Assembly (NCBI GenBank): GCA_015680685.1
Contig: MNCI01020531.1
Location: 20,479 to 84,478 of the forward strand
Direction of reading: 5' to 3'
DNA: 64,000 bases
DNA from: Gnetum montanum
Lineage: Eukaryota > Streptophyta > Gnetopsida > Gnetales > Gnetaceae
The notes under the pieces were generated by a model, which ran no database searches, had not been told where the DNA came from, and saw nothing but the letters and a program-made list of their open reading frames with translations. This document shows positions 34,201 through 45,151 of the stretch, piece after piece (within the stretch, counting starts at the first letter, position 1; each line of letters opens with the position of its first letter). Both the position numbers and the translations under genes were made by a program.

Positions 34201-34512
34201 TGGGATGATGTCGTAGGCGGTAGGGGTGAAATCTTGACCCCCTCTGTGGATTAGCTCAAAGTTTCTTTTCGCTTCGATCTCAGCTCAGCTGAGAGCAAGC
34301 TTTGCCTGAATCTTAACGCAAATAAAATTATATTCCTCAGGCGTCATGACGGTGAATACAGGATCTTTGCCCTGTAACCTCAATAAACAACGCGACGGTC
34401 CCTGAGGTCCTATAACACCAGAGGCTAGTCTAGTGGTGGTGATGGGATTCACAGATGTGGCACCCAAGTCAGTGGTAATCATGGCGGCTATGGTTGTGTA
34501 TGCAGAATCCAT
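31271..34512 (-). pseudogene. E3 gag
   Basis: Gag on the minus strand starting at ATG 34512 (M-D-S-A-Y-T). The order is: N-terminal helical part (34285-34512), Pro/Gln-rich linker (33478-34134), capsid-like retrotransposon gag core (33052-33321, with M-D-F-Y-E-D-D, L-P-H-F-T-K-Y and G-K-P-L-D-W-Y), further core (32479-32880, V-N-D-F-I-K-S-K-L-Y), zinc-knuckle-like C-D-Y-H-Q-L-C-G-H...C in 31721-32452, and the gag-protease junction (31271-31624). Gag packages element RNA. Several stops break the frame, and a duplicated segment around N33048 shifts the sequence. The terminal TGA corresponds to an Arg codon in E4, a CGA-to-TGA change. Confidence 0.85.
32995..33102. other. Assembly join: duplicated 53 bp around one N
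   Basis: The 53-bp segment 32995-33047 is repeated at 33050-33102 with one difference, with a single N at 33048 between them. This is typical of unmerged contig ends. Confidence 0.8.
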
Positions 34513-34740
34513 TGGTCAAATAGATTAATGGTGATAAGTGACTAGATCTAAAAAGTGATGGACAAAGAAGATCGCAATTAGGCTTTCTACCCTGTAGGAT
34601 TTCAAAGGAATCGTTACAGTGACCGATCTACACCACACTATTTTTCGTAAACTTCCCTAGAGGTTTTACGTTTACATTTTTAGAGACGCAGGTATAGATC
34701 ACCTACAGGAATACCCGTAAAAAATACGAATCGGAGCCTA
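34513..34740 (-). other. E3 5' leader
   Basis: Untranslated leader between PBS and gag ATG on the minus strand, 228 bp. No other feature seen. Confidence 0.5.
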
Positions 34741-34759
34741 GGCCCTTTTTCTAGCGCCA
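34741..34759 (-). promoter_or_regulatory. E3 primer binding site, tRNA-Asn type
   Basis: The minus strand begins TGGCGCTAGAA six bases after the 5' LTR. The complement, ending ctagcgcca, fits the 3' end of plant tRNA-Asn(GUU) as I remember it. The E2 site ends ccttctagcacca, closer to that tRNA over the inner part. Confidence 0.65.
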
Positions 34760-34765
34760 GAAAAC

Positions 34766-36337
34766 TGTAACGACAGAAAATGCCAGTAGTTGGAAAATAC
34801 CAAACAAAATCCGTGTACACAGTCTTAACCACGGATCCGTGTGAGGGCTGTGCTGGAGAAAACAAATTTGCAGTGCCCTGAACGGTCTTGTCGATTAGAT
34901 AGGAACTTACTCAATCAGTAAATCGATGAAGATTATAGATAATCTCTGGAATGATTTGATTCGATGAACCGTGAAAGGAGAGGAAAACGATGTAGATAAA
35001 TTGCAATAATAACAACGTTAACACGACAAGAAGGATCGGATTAAAGAGAAATATACAATTCCTAGATCTATGCTTTGACCCGAAAACTGAGTATATTGTA
35101 TACACCAATGGAAAAAATTTTTGCTTATCTTGTGCAGAACATACACAAAATAACAAGAAAATTTCCCAGCAAGGAGTACAGAATGAAGTTTGGTCTACCT
35201 TGTAAGCCAAAGACGGGATGCAAAGAAGGTCAAGTCTGAATGTCTATCAATCAACTATGTCTGATCAATAGATGTTGCCAACCGCACCAGATGATCTCTC
35301 GATCTCTGATCTATCCTCTTTGCCTTTGGTAGCCTATGCTCAAAGTTGCTGATGATCACCGATGGGGAGAACTGTGTTTTTCGCCAAAAGGTGTGATCGC
35401 TCCACTGCCAATGCTCAAAGATTTCTCTTGTCTCTACTCGAAGATGATAACTGCCAAAATTCGAAGAAGCCTCTCCTTTTGTTTCTTTGTCAACTGGAGT
35501 ATTTATAAGTTCCACAACACGTGGAGAAGGCATGGCCCTGATGGCACATGTCTCGAACCCTTAAAATACCGTTGACTTGTCCAATTTCATGTTGAAACTG
35601 ACTATGTCGTGTCACATTTCTGGAAGAAGGGGCGAAGTACGCTGTTAACACTTTTGCCAAAGCTACTTCATGATTACGCACAATACACTCATCATTGTAT
35701 TGTGCATGTGGATAGCAGATGCGTAACTGCTTTAGCCAGCTTTACGCTGTATTACACTTGTTTACGCTGCGTCGCGTGGTAGAGCGTAATAGAGCATGGG
35801 AGTAGTTAGTGCCAGCTGTTTTATGCTTATTTACACCGCAAAGCGTAATAAGGCGTAAAAAAATGGCCAACTTTACAAAAAATTATGCTTGTCCACGCTG
35901 CGTAGTGTAATGAGCGTAAAGCGACCAATTTGCAAAAAGAATAAATCAATTTGCTATGCTTCCTTTGACTCCGACTTTGCTTTTCTTTGAAGCTCGTTAC
36001 GCTGCTCTGCGTAACTGAGCGTAAACTCGGCCCTAAGCAAAAGAGCTAGCCAAATATTGCACAAGCTTTAAACTCTAAACTCCATCAAAATTGCTAAAGT
36101 AAGTTACTTTATACTATCGGGCTATGCCAAACAGAATTACGTTGAGCGACACTACGCTATGTTGCGTAATGTAGCGTAAAGAGAGAAAACAAAGTAAGGT
36201 TAAAATCTGTGAGAAACTCGGAGACTGGATGCTACGCACCTCTTTGCTTTATTTTGTCTTCTGGATTGCCATCGTAAACTTCCGCCCGAATCACGAATCT
36301 TCGCCTGAGGCTGATTAGCAATTTCTATGGTGTTTCA
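34766..36337 (-). repeat. E3 5' LTR
   Basis: 1572 bp, from tgtaacgac to tggtgtttca; partner of 18872-20443. TATA box on the minus strand at 35500-35507. PBS follows six bases inside. Confidence 0.9.
35500..35507 (-). promoter_or_regulatory. E3 5' LTR TATA box
   Basis: Minus strand TATAAATA. This copy would drive the E3 genomic RNA. Confidence 0.65.
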
Positions 36338-36557
36338 AGTTGCACTATATAGCACATAACGATTATACTACCAAGTGCACCCGCTACGTTGTGCTACGTG
36401 TGATACCTTGCTACACTACATACAATATGTAATTTTATTTTACCAAGGACTTATTATTTCATACCTAAGGAAAAAACTGTACAGCAGGGGCTATGTTACG
36501 CTATTTGGTAATCATCACTTGAATGTTGCACTAACACTTTCTTGTGGTATTACATAG
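36338..36557. other. Intron 1 of the E2 antisense gene, right part
   Basis: Resumes after E3 with agttg (target duplication) and ends at acceptor TACATAG (AG at 36556-36557). Noncoding. Confidence 0.6.
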
Positions 36558-39500
36558 GGTCATGATGAAACCTGTCTTGATCATCTTTGAGATGGTAGGA
36601 GTCCTATGCTGCCTTAGTGAACCTGTGGCCAATGTCCCCTCATCCTAGGCATGGGTGGGGTAGCAAGTAGTCTGGTTCTGGAAAGGTGTATGAGACTTCC
36701 TAGAGTTCCTCCTTTGCTATTTTAGTGTGATCGTGTGGTCACACTTATCGGCTAAGACAACAGCTATACTTACAAAGACATTGTTGCTCAGGACAAACTA
36801 GGGCATTCTAAAGTTCATGGCTAATGGGTCGATTGAAGGTGAAGGGGAAGAAGGCTTAGACCAGTGCTTAAAGGGCTTGAGATGCTTAAGTTGGATCTGG
36901 GACATGCTAGAATACAAATGCTACCATCTATACAACACATTGTACATTGCCCATCACATGGGCACCTACTTTCAGAACCCAACTGGAACTATTTATTATG
37001 CTGGTGGGTGAGTCCTGTGAAGGTGTTTTAAACATGTTGTATCATTTACCTTGTGCCAACCAAATTTCTTATCATATTCTTGTGGTCAGGTTTTATATTG
37101 ATGAGGATGGTCTTCATGGTAACATGGATACCTTGGCGTTGGCCCAAATGGCTCTACAAGAGTTCTCCTCTACCGAGAATGTTCATGTTGGTGTTATAGA
37201 ACAACTTAGGTTTGATTTTAAAACCTATCCAACCAAGTATTCCAAGTTCTATGAGAAATGTAAAGAAGTTGGCTGGTTGGATAGGGAATGGGCATCTTGT
37301 CGACCACTTATCGTCGAAGACATTCTAGTGGAAATTCAACCATTTCCTACGTCGTTTAGACTTGGTATGTTAAATTTTGTATTTGTTTTTATATGCTCAA
37401 GTGATGATTTTTTTGCTAACTTTTGTTGCTGGTTATCACAGTAGCAAGAAAATCCTAAGAGGTCATAGTGACTATCTTTGGGCATGACGAGACTAACCTC
37501 TTCTTCAAGTACAGGGAGGTGGAGGAGACTCATCATTAGCTTTGCAATGAGATCCTAGCCACCCTTGTTTAGAACATTAAGGAGGTTGGGCTTATGGATT
37601 CATTCTTGGCAGTAAATCCAAGTGTCCCAACTACAGAAATGCTTTCCCTAGCTGATTCCTTCTTCGAAAAGGCTGACCGCTTTTTCACATGTGTTCACAA
37701 TGTGTGGGTGGTGTTTAAAATTAACAAACAACTATTTATGGATCTTTTTGATGTCCCTTCTAATGGTCTCCCTATAGGAGAAAAATCTACCAAAGATGCA
37801 AACCATCAAGGGAATATTGAGGAATGGCTAGGGATAAACAAGGATCAAGAGGGGATTTACATCCACAAGGTCAAGCTAGAAGTTACCCAAACGATTTACC
37901 CTATCTTTTGTGCCTATGATTTCCCTAAGCTACTCTCCTAAGGGAAAATCCTTGGATTAGAGTAGGCCTGGATAATGAGGGAGGTCATGGAGGAAGTGAC
38001 CCATTACAACTAGGCTAAGTACCTCTCTGAAGGTTTGCATGCTGAAATGGTCAAGCTTCGTGAGAAGCTTGACTCTTGTTTCAACGTGCATTATGCCTTC
38101 TTCATAGCTTGCCTGCGATGGTTCGCAAAATTCTTAGTAGTTCGTGAAAATGGTGCCTAGGTACAACAGGATCTGAACCAGATATCTAAGCCATGGATTT
38201 GCTAGGTTTTCAGCACCACCCAATCTCAAGACCCCTTGAAAGCTATCAGGGAATCCCTTTCCATAATGATGAGGGATTGGATGGCATGCCTATTTCATAC
38301 CTGGGATAGTGTGGAAGAGGCACCTCCTATTAATAGAGACAATGTGTTAAGGGAGGCATGCCTCATTGCAGAAACTGTGAAAACTAGGCTATAGCACAAA
38401 AAGTCTTGTCCTACAAAAGAACCTCCCTGTATGAATGAAGAGAGGGGCAGAAAGCTATGAATCAAAGTTTCCAAGGTTCAACCCTCAGTTGGTAAGTATG
38501 CTTATCTATCTAATTAGCATAGTGCCCATTTTAATTTGGTGTATCCTACTTACTTTGAATCATGTTTATCAGAAGAGGAAGAGGAAGAGGTTTTGGCCCC
38601 TGAAGCAGGAGTGCTTGCTGAAGAAGAGGAGGAAAAGGCCTCAACCACTAAAGAAGAGGCCCCTACTATGGAGGAAGAGGCCCTAGCTATCAATGACCTT
38701 TTTATGGAGTGTGCCTTAATGCCCAAGGGGCACATGAGTGTTGAGGATGCCACCATACTTTTGAGTTAGCTAGAAGGAGAGGGGCTATAATTTGATGCTA
38801 GTGAGTTTGATCACTTTCTTGATAGTGTGTTGATGGATGATCCTCTTGCTATCACCCATGAGGGTTTGTTGGGTAGGAGATTTACACTATCATTTGTGTT
38901 GTTCATAAACTTTTTATTGTCCTCTCCATCATTGCTAACATGTTTTATTATGTAGTAGACACCACTGTTGATGTCCCTAACCCTTCTTCCTCAATCCGTC
39001 TCTAATCATGGACCGAGATCCCCAAAAAATTTACCTTTATGGAGGGGTTGGTTAATGACCTGATTGATCACCTAAGGCAAATCAATCCTAAGATACGTAT
39101 GTTTCACTTACTATGTTAGGCTCTCTAATTTGTTACATTTCGTTACTATGGCACTATGACTAACACTTGCCCACATGCAATTGTCAGCTTCTCACCTCAA
39201 GTGTAATCCTCAACAAGCGGTTGAGGTTAACGTTGTGCTTGAACTCCCTCCAAAGGTAGCCAAGGTACCTCGTCACATATATGAGGAAATAAGTAAATGT
39301 GCATTGTACTCAGCACACTCCTTATGGGAGTGTAGGCGTGTGAATGAGAACCTCTAGAAGAGGGTACAAAAACTTGAGAAAGATAAGGCCAACCTAACCA
39401 CTGAGGTGGATGACCTTTGATCCAAGAATGAATTTTTGTTGGCCCATGACAATTGCAATGGTAGTTGGCATATGACCATTATTAAATATGCAAGATATTG

Positions 39501-40162
39501 GATAACCGTACGAAGTAAGAATGAGGCCACTTGCAAGATCATAGAACAATGCATGCAGATGGACCTCCTGGCCTAGAAGAACCAAAACTAGAAGGATTAT
39601 AGCACAAAGGTGTATGAATGGGGATAGGCACAAAAGAACCATAAGCATATGTATAAAATGGAATGTTCCGCCTATCGTAAAAAATATTTATGATTCTTCA
39701 ATTAAGTTGCATATCCATGAGCTATTCCTTGATGTCATTGGTGCTTTCGGGGCCTATGAGAAGTTCATGCAACAAGTGGAGGTTAGTGAGTCTCTTGAAA
39801 GGGAAATGACCTTACCTACCAAGGAGACCACCATTGCCACCTTTTCCCCAGGACCACCTAGATGGACTACTATGGAAAAAGAAAAAGTTGCAGCAAGCAT
39901 TGATCTATGAGAAAGGAATTGGGCCAACCTCATTGAGGAGGAGATCTTGCAATGTCTAGTGTGGTTGGCATGGATAGAATACCCTTCGAAATGGATGCAG
40001 GGCCATCTCAAGTTAGTCACTTTTTGTTTTGTCATAGTTTATTTTATGAGAGCCTTTACTGTAGTTTTAATTCATTGTTTTATTTTTTTCTTTATGTAAG
40101 ATCCAAATGGAGATGCAAGACCTAGTCAAATAGGAAATGGTGATGGTAAAAAAGACTTATAG
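36558..40162 (+). pseudogene. E2 antisense gene, exons 2-8
   Basis: Continues exon 1 at 18003-18121. Exon 2 is 36558-37007 (450 bp), exon 3 37090-37364 (275 bp), exon 4 37442-38491 (1050 bp), exon 5 38573 to about 38872, exon 6 38959-39096, exon 7 39188-40011 (824 bp) and exon 8 40101 to about 40162. Exons 2 and 3 have the same length in E3 and E4; exon 4 has the same length as in E4. Exon 2 carries the HAD-like motifs (G-V-L-C-C, V-W-S-H-L, N-T-L-Y-I-A-H-H, Q-N-P-T-G). Exon 3 is fully open, and exon 5 is unusually Glu-rich (E-E-E-E-E-V). Stops in exons 2, 4, 5 and 7 mark it as dead. Confidence 0.7.
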
Positions 40163-40318
40163 TGTGGCGGTGCAAGATTTTTGTTTTTGTTTTTGAATTT
40201 AATTTCATTAAACATTATTATATGGACTAAAATTAAATGAAAGGCATGATGTACCACAATTATTTTATTTTGGCCAATTTGTTATTTATTATTTTCATTA
40301 ATGTATTTGGGCCCCTTG
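40163..40318. other. 3' flank of the E2 antisense gene
   Basis: AT-rich, with aataaat-like words; possible polyadenylation region. No gene. Confidence 0.35.
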
Positions 40319-40319
40319 A

Positions 40320-40515
40320 GGGCCTCTTGTTTTAGTTTTAGGCCATTTCGGGCTGCCATAATAGTTTAAGGCCATTTCAAGCCATTGCTTAATGAATTTT
40401 TTTTTATTTTTTAAGAAGTGGAATTGCTAGTTTTAGGCCTTAGCGGGCAACGATGGTAGTTTAAGGCAATTTCGGGCTACGGTGGTAGTTTAAGGCCATC
40501 TCGGGCCACCGTGGT
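40320..40515. repeat. Hairpin-type repeats after the E2 antisense gene
   Basis: About six units: agttttaggccatttcgggc, agtttaaggccatctcgggcc. Arms GGCC/GGCC. Confidence 0.8.
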
Positions 40516-40780
40516 AGATAATCAATGCAAGCAATAGCCATAATGTAAATCAATAGACATGATATGAATGTGAACAGTAAAAATACTGCAAATAATTAAA
40601 ACAATTTAAATAGTGATCGTAATGCTAAAAATGAAAGTAATGCAAACAATGATCATGATGCTAAAACTAAGATGGAAGGGGATGCAAATGTTAAAGCCAA
40701 GCCCTTATGAAATCAAATTAGAGGTAATCTCTAATTATGTAGTTGTTTTCTAACCCATTGTGGGCTAGGCGAAGCATATG
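40516..40780. other. E2 interval before protease
   Basis: AT-rich tract of short repeats around atgctaaaaatgaaagtaatgc (40560-40690). No gene seen. Confidence 0.4.
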
Positions 40781-40781
40781 G

Positions 40782-41335
40782 CTAAGAGGCTTTACATTGG
40801 TATTCGTCTATGTCATTGTCTACCATTTGAAAAGTCAACTCATCCCACACAGTTTCCTTATTTGAGTCGATGTTTCTGGCTAGCTCATTAGTCAGGCAAG
40901 GGGGTTCAGCATGGCTACATGCTTCATTTTTAGAGATTACTACCTCTAAACCTTGCTCCATATCAACGTTTTTTATGGTTTGGATAGTCGCTTTGTCACC
41001 ATAGATCACCACTACCCCAGCTGCGTAGGGTAGGTGGATCTCTTGGTGTATCAGTGAAGAGATAGCCCTTAATTAGGCTAACCATGACCTCCCCAAGATC
41101 AAGTTGAACTTGGGCATCTCTTCCACCACAATGAACACCGTGCTAGTAGGGAAGTGATCCCCTACCACAAAGTTGATGTGGACAGTCCGTTTTACCACTA
41201 CACATGTCCTGTTGAATGATTTTAGACATGAAGTTACTGTGGGCTTGATTTGATCAACCAAGCCTAGTTTGTATGGAAAATGGAATGACATTGGTTGTAG
41301 CCTTCTCATCAATGTGTACCCTTTGGATCTTGTAC
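40782..41335 (-). pseudogene. E2 aspartic protease
   Basis: Pieces 41073-41312 and 40782-41012. The region corresponding to the active site reads V-H-I-D-E-K-A-T (about 41305-41330), so the Gly after the catalytic Asp pair is lost. N-L-I-L-G-R-S-W-L is intact at the C-terminal side. Follows gag as in E3. Confidence 0.75.
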
Positions 41336-41339
41336 TAAC

Positions 41340-44300
41340 TAACCTGAATTGTGATGAACATGGGTGTTGTTTTCACCTGACCTTTTTTGGGATCATCCTT
41401 AATGGACTTATTGTGAAATGTCANGTTTTCACCTGACCTTTTTTGGGATCATCCTTAATGGACTTATTGTGAAATGTCAACTGGGTGGACCGCATTTCTT
41501 TGACCATAGAGGGAAGCATGATAGCATGGATTTCCTTCTCTTAAACTGGCATGTTTTCATCAACTGGGATAGACACTGACATACAAACCATGGCCTCATG
41601 ATGTGCTGTGGAATTCATGATTAGGTCGTATAGGCTTAGAGTAGTGTTTTTCTATTTTAGGGCCTATTTGACTTGTGATAGGGCATTGAGAAAGTCTTGC
41701 TCACCATCATGTTTTTTGCTAACCTTTTCATCCTTGATACATCCTAGAAGATGAATCTCCCTAGGGGGAGTGGATTTGGATTGGTTAATAGGCTCTTTTG
41801 GATTAGCGGACATTGGTTGTGTAGGTAGGGTGCCATCAGTGGCTATTGATGAAGAGGCCATGAGGACTGCAGACAAAGGGGTAGGCTTAGGGGGGCCTAT
41901 AGTAGTAGTGCATTCCTTAGCCATCTTGCTTGCCAAATGCTCTTCATGTTTGTTTGGGTGAGGAGGTTGTGGTGTAGTTTTTGTTGCCTGGCTTTGGGCA
42001 ATAGAGGGGCTTGAATGCTTTGGCACCTTGATGACAAATGGTTCTTATTGTGTTGGCATGGGTGGGGGTGCAACTCTAAGCATAAAGGGTGTAGGGATGG
42101 ATGTATGACGAGGAGCCCTAATGATGAAAGGGGATTGCCACTTGGCCATTGTTGCTATTTCTGTGTTGCAAGGGGGTGCATGCACCACAAATGGTTGCTA
42201 TGGTGGTTAAAAGTTGTTGTTGATGCCAATGACGTTGATGGAATACCCGGTGTTGTTAGCATTCAAGGGGTCTTGGTAAACATGCATTGATTGGTTCTAG
42301 GGATGAATGGAACTACTTTCGTCTAGGACCAGTTTTCCTTGATCAATCATCTATTGAATATCATATTTTAGTGCTAAAAAATAGTCCATATCTTGATCAC
42401 ACAATTGGTGATAGTCATAGAAATGCTCTAGCCTGAAATTCTTTAGGATTGGTGGTTCGTTGGATATAGCCAAGGAGGGGTTCCTAAGAACTTCGCAATA
42501 TCTCTGGTGATGTTTGATTGCCTTATCTGACATCCATTTATGTTGTATACACCCAACTCCCAACAATTGCTTCAGGATTTATGAAGGTTTAATGGGTAGG
42601 GGGTGTACTTTGAGTGGTTCTTGCACTCAAAGTTCAGCCTTGGCTGGGTCAATGCTACATTTGTTGGGGTTGAGGACTATCCAGTGTTGCTTGAGCTAGG
42701 TGTGGTGTTAGCAGGAGTGTTGGGTGTTGTGGCACCCTTTTTGTTGCTATTTTTGGACTTGGTTTCATTGGCCACAATGGCCACCATGGTTGTTGTAGCC
42801 TTGCCCTTCTCTTTGTTTGTCTTTATATGCATATTTTTGTATGTCACATAGGCTGGGTCCTTACTAGCTTCAGCTGCATTCTGAATGCTCTTGGTTTGTG
42901 AAAACACTTGGATAAGGGACCATGGGGCCAGGTAGTAGAGTTTAGACTTAATGAAGTCATTTACCATGCCCTTAAAGATGGCCAACAAGTGGCCCTTGGT
43001 GATAGGCTCATGTATCTTGTTCAAGGTTGCCCTCCATCACTATATGAATCTCTGCACAGATTCTAGTGGATCTTTCTTAACACTCATGAACTAGTCCAAT
43101 GTGACCTCTGGTTTCAAGGTGTACTTGAAGCAAGTCACAAATTAGCTTAGCAACTCTTCTAGGGTGGAGATGGAAGCACGTGGGAGTGCATGGTACCAAT
43201 CCATAGTTTTACCTATCAAAGACATGGCAAAGACATGGATGATGGTGTGTGGTCATGGTTTAAGTAGTAAGGATTTAGACTTGAAGGTCACCAAGTATGC
43301 ATTGGGATCACCATCCCTATTGTATTTTGTAAATTGGGGGAGTGGCACCCTAGGGGGCAATGTAAGCATAGGGATAGTTGAGCTAATAGGGTCATCATGG
43401 TAGAAGTCCATGACTTGTACGATTTCAGAACTAGCAGACTTAAGTTGTTTGATTTCTTTAGTAAAGGTCTAGATGAGTTGGAAGGCTTGATCCAGACCTA
43501 GGGATGATGTAGATGGTTGCAGGGCTACTTGAGTAGCCATCATGGGTGATGTTGTCGGAGCGGTGGCCTATCCCATGGGAGGTGCCATTGGAGCTGCTCT
43601 AGCAAATGGTGTCACCTAGGTGGTCCACCACCCGATGGGTGGTGTTGTTGGGGTGATAGCGGTTGGTGGGCCTGTGGGGTTTGCTACTTGTCTAGTTGGT
43701 GGAGTATCCCATTGCCATGTGTTTGATTTCACCACTTGTGGGACATGGTATGCTTGGTGCTAGGTGTAATGTGGCATTTGGGATCATTGGGTAGCAAGGA
43801 AAGCAAGGGTTGCCATCCACCATGTAGTAGTTGAGGTAGGACCTATTACTGGTGGTGGGATAGGTGCACATGAGGGAATGGGAGTAGAACCCATGTGAAG
43901 TTGCGACGTGGGAGTAGTATGCACATACAACATCGTAGATGTCATTGATGTTGGGTATGCTGTTGGGACAAACTAGGTAGGTAGAGTAACTAGAAATGAA
44001 GTTGAAGGACCTACATTTTGATAGGTTGAAGTCATGGGATGGTTGCCCATTACTGAATAGGACATGGGCTGTAACAAAGTTGTGGTGCCAACAAAGGAGG
44101 CAGAAGAGAAGAGTAGGTTTGACCAGAAGATAGCAGTGGAAGGGATGGTTGTTATGTAGATTTGGCCACCACCTTCGGAATGGGAGTGTAACTCCTCTTA
44201 TCCATTTTAAAAAACTTCATCATAATGGGATGTTGTGTCATGTTTTCTTGTTCTATTCACTCGCATTAGTTATTTTAGCACCCATTGATATGTTTCAGTC

Positions 44301-44599
44301 AATAGGATGGTAACATCAAGGGCAAGGATGAACTTCCTCTCGTTCTGGTGGAGGAACTAGAAGTTACATTTATCCTCGAGTTCCTAGCAATCCAAGGGTA
44401 TATTCGCTTGGAATTTTGCATAGAGGAAATCATATTGCTCTATTTCTTGTGCCAGATGCTCGAGTGATAGCTGTTGCAGCCTAAGGGACTATGGTTGTAC
44501 TAGCATTGGGCTGGGCGGGTACTCAGCACCTATCACTTATTGGATAGAGTAGGGTACCTCTGAGTCCAAGGTGAAAGCGGTTGTGTTAACAGGGTTCAT
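41340..44599 (-). pseudogene. E2 gag
   Basis: Gag starting at ATG 44599 (M-N-P-V-N-T). The order matches E3: N-terminal part 44400-44599, Pro/Ala-rich linker 43480-44200, capsid-like core with M-D-F-Y and G-K-T-M-D-W-Y (about 43170-43410, in reverse), second core part 42677-43024 (V-N-D-F-I-K-S-K-L-Y), zinc-knuckle-like Y-D-Y-H-Q-L-C...D in 42351-42566 (its first Cys is Tyr), and linker 41664-42026. Many stops. A duplicated segment around N41424 disturbs the gag-protease junction. Confidence 0.75.
41369..41479. other. Assembly join: duplicated 55 bp around one N
   Basis: 41369-41423 and 41425-41479 are identical 55-bp segments separated by a single N at 41424. Confidence 0.85.
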
Positions 44600-45126
44600 T
44601 TTATCATTTGTTAAAGAAAAACATGAGGGAAGAGGTTGGAAAAAGATATGTTGGGCAGTGTTGGAAACTAGCTTCCTTCACCATTACGCCTACTATGCTA
44701 ATCAAGATTGCTACGTTGACAAGGTTGCTATGCCACAGAGGATGTAGATAGACTAATAAAAAAACTACCATGTCATGGGGGGGGGGGGGGGGGGGTGGTA
44801 GCATAATGCAATAGACGGTGAAACATTATGGATGCTACATAGTGGGCAGTGTAACACTGCAGGTGGTTTAGCTAACGTTATGTGAGCAAGGTTGCTATGC
44901 TATATGGGATGTAGGTGGCAGGGCGAGATGGACGTGCGAATGTAGCACAATGGCCACTTCAAGGCTTTCTATCTTGCAAGGTTCCAGGGGAACCGTTGAG
45001 GCAACCAGTCTGTACCACCTGGTGCATAGATAACCATGGGGGTGTCGCATCTATGCTAGTAGGTTTCTAGTGATAGGGTACAGAGAGCACACAAGACTAC
45101 CTTTGACACATGGAAAGGCAATAGAA
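44600..45126 (-). other. E2 5' leader with a long G run
   Basis: Leader between PBS and gag, 527 bp, more than twice that of E3. It contains 19 consecutive G bases (44777-44795; C on the element strand). No gene. Confidence 0.5.
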
Positions 45127-45145
45127 GGCCCTCCTTCTAGCACCA
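45127..45145 (-). promoter_or_regulatory. E2 primer binding site, tRNA-Asn type
   Basis: The minus strand starts TGGTGCTAGAAGGAGG, six bases inside the LTR. Apart from one C-to-T change it fits the 3' end of plant tRNA-Asn. Confidence 0.7.
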
Positions 45146-45151
45146 AAAAGT

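Larger units (their letters stand above)
18872..36337 (-). mobile_element. E3, Tat/Ogre-like retrotransposon inserted in E2, best preserved copy
   Basis: 17466-bp element on the minus strand with two LTRs of 1572 bp each (34766-36337 and 18872-20443). Flanks ggctg and agttg are a 5-bp duplication differing by two transitions. It contains PBS, gag, protease, hairpin repeats, plus-strand antisense gene, RT, RNase H, archaeal-type RNase H, integrase, hairpin repeats and PPT inverted repeat. It is the youngest nested insertion on the E1-E2 line, and its open frames are the longest. By eye about nine in ten LTR bases match in the first 180 bp, differences being mainly transitions, so it is not recent. 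Confidence 0.9.

Noticed and set aside
34741-34765. tRNA gene near the LTR
   Set aside because: Only the 18-19 bases complementary to a tRNA 3' end are present and no cloverleaf surrounds them; it is a primer binding site.
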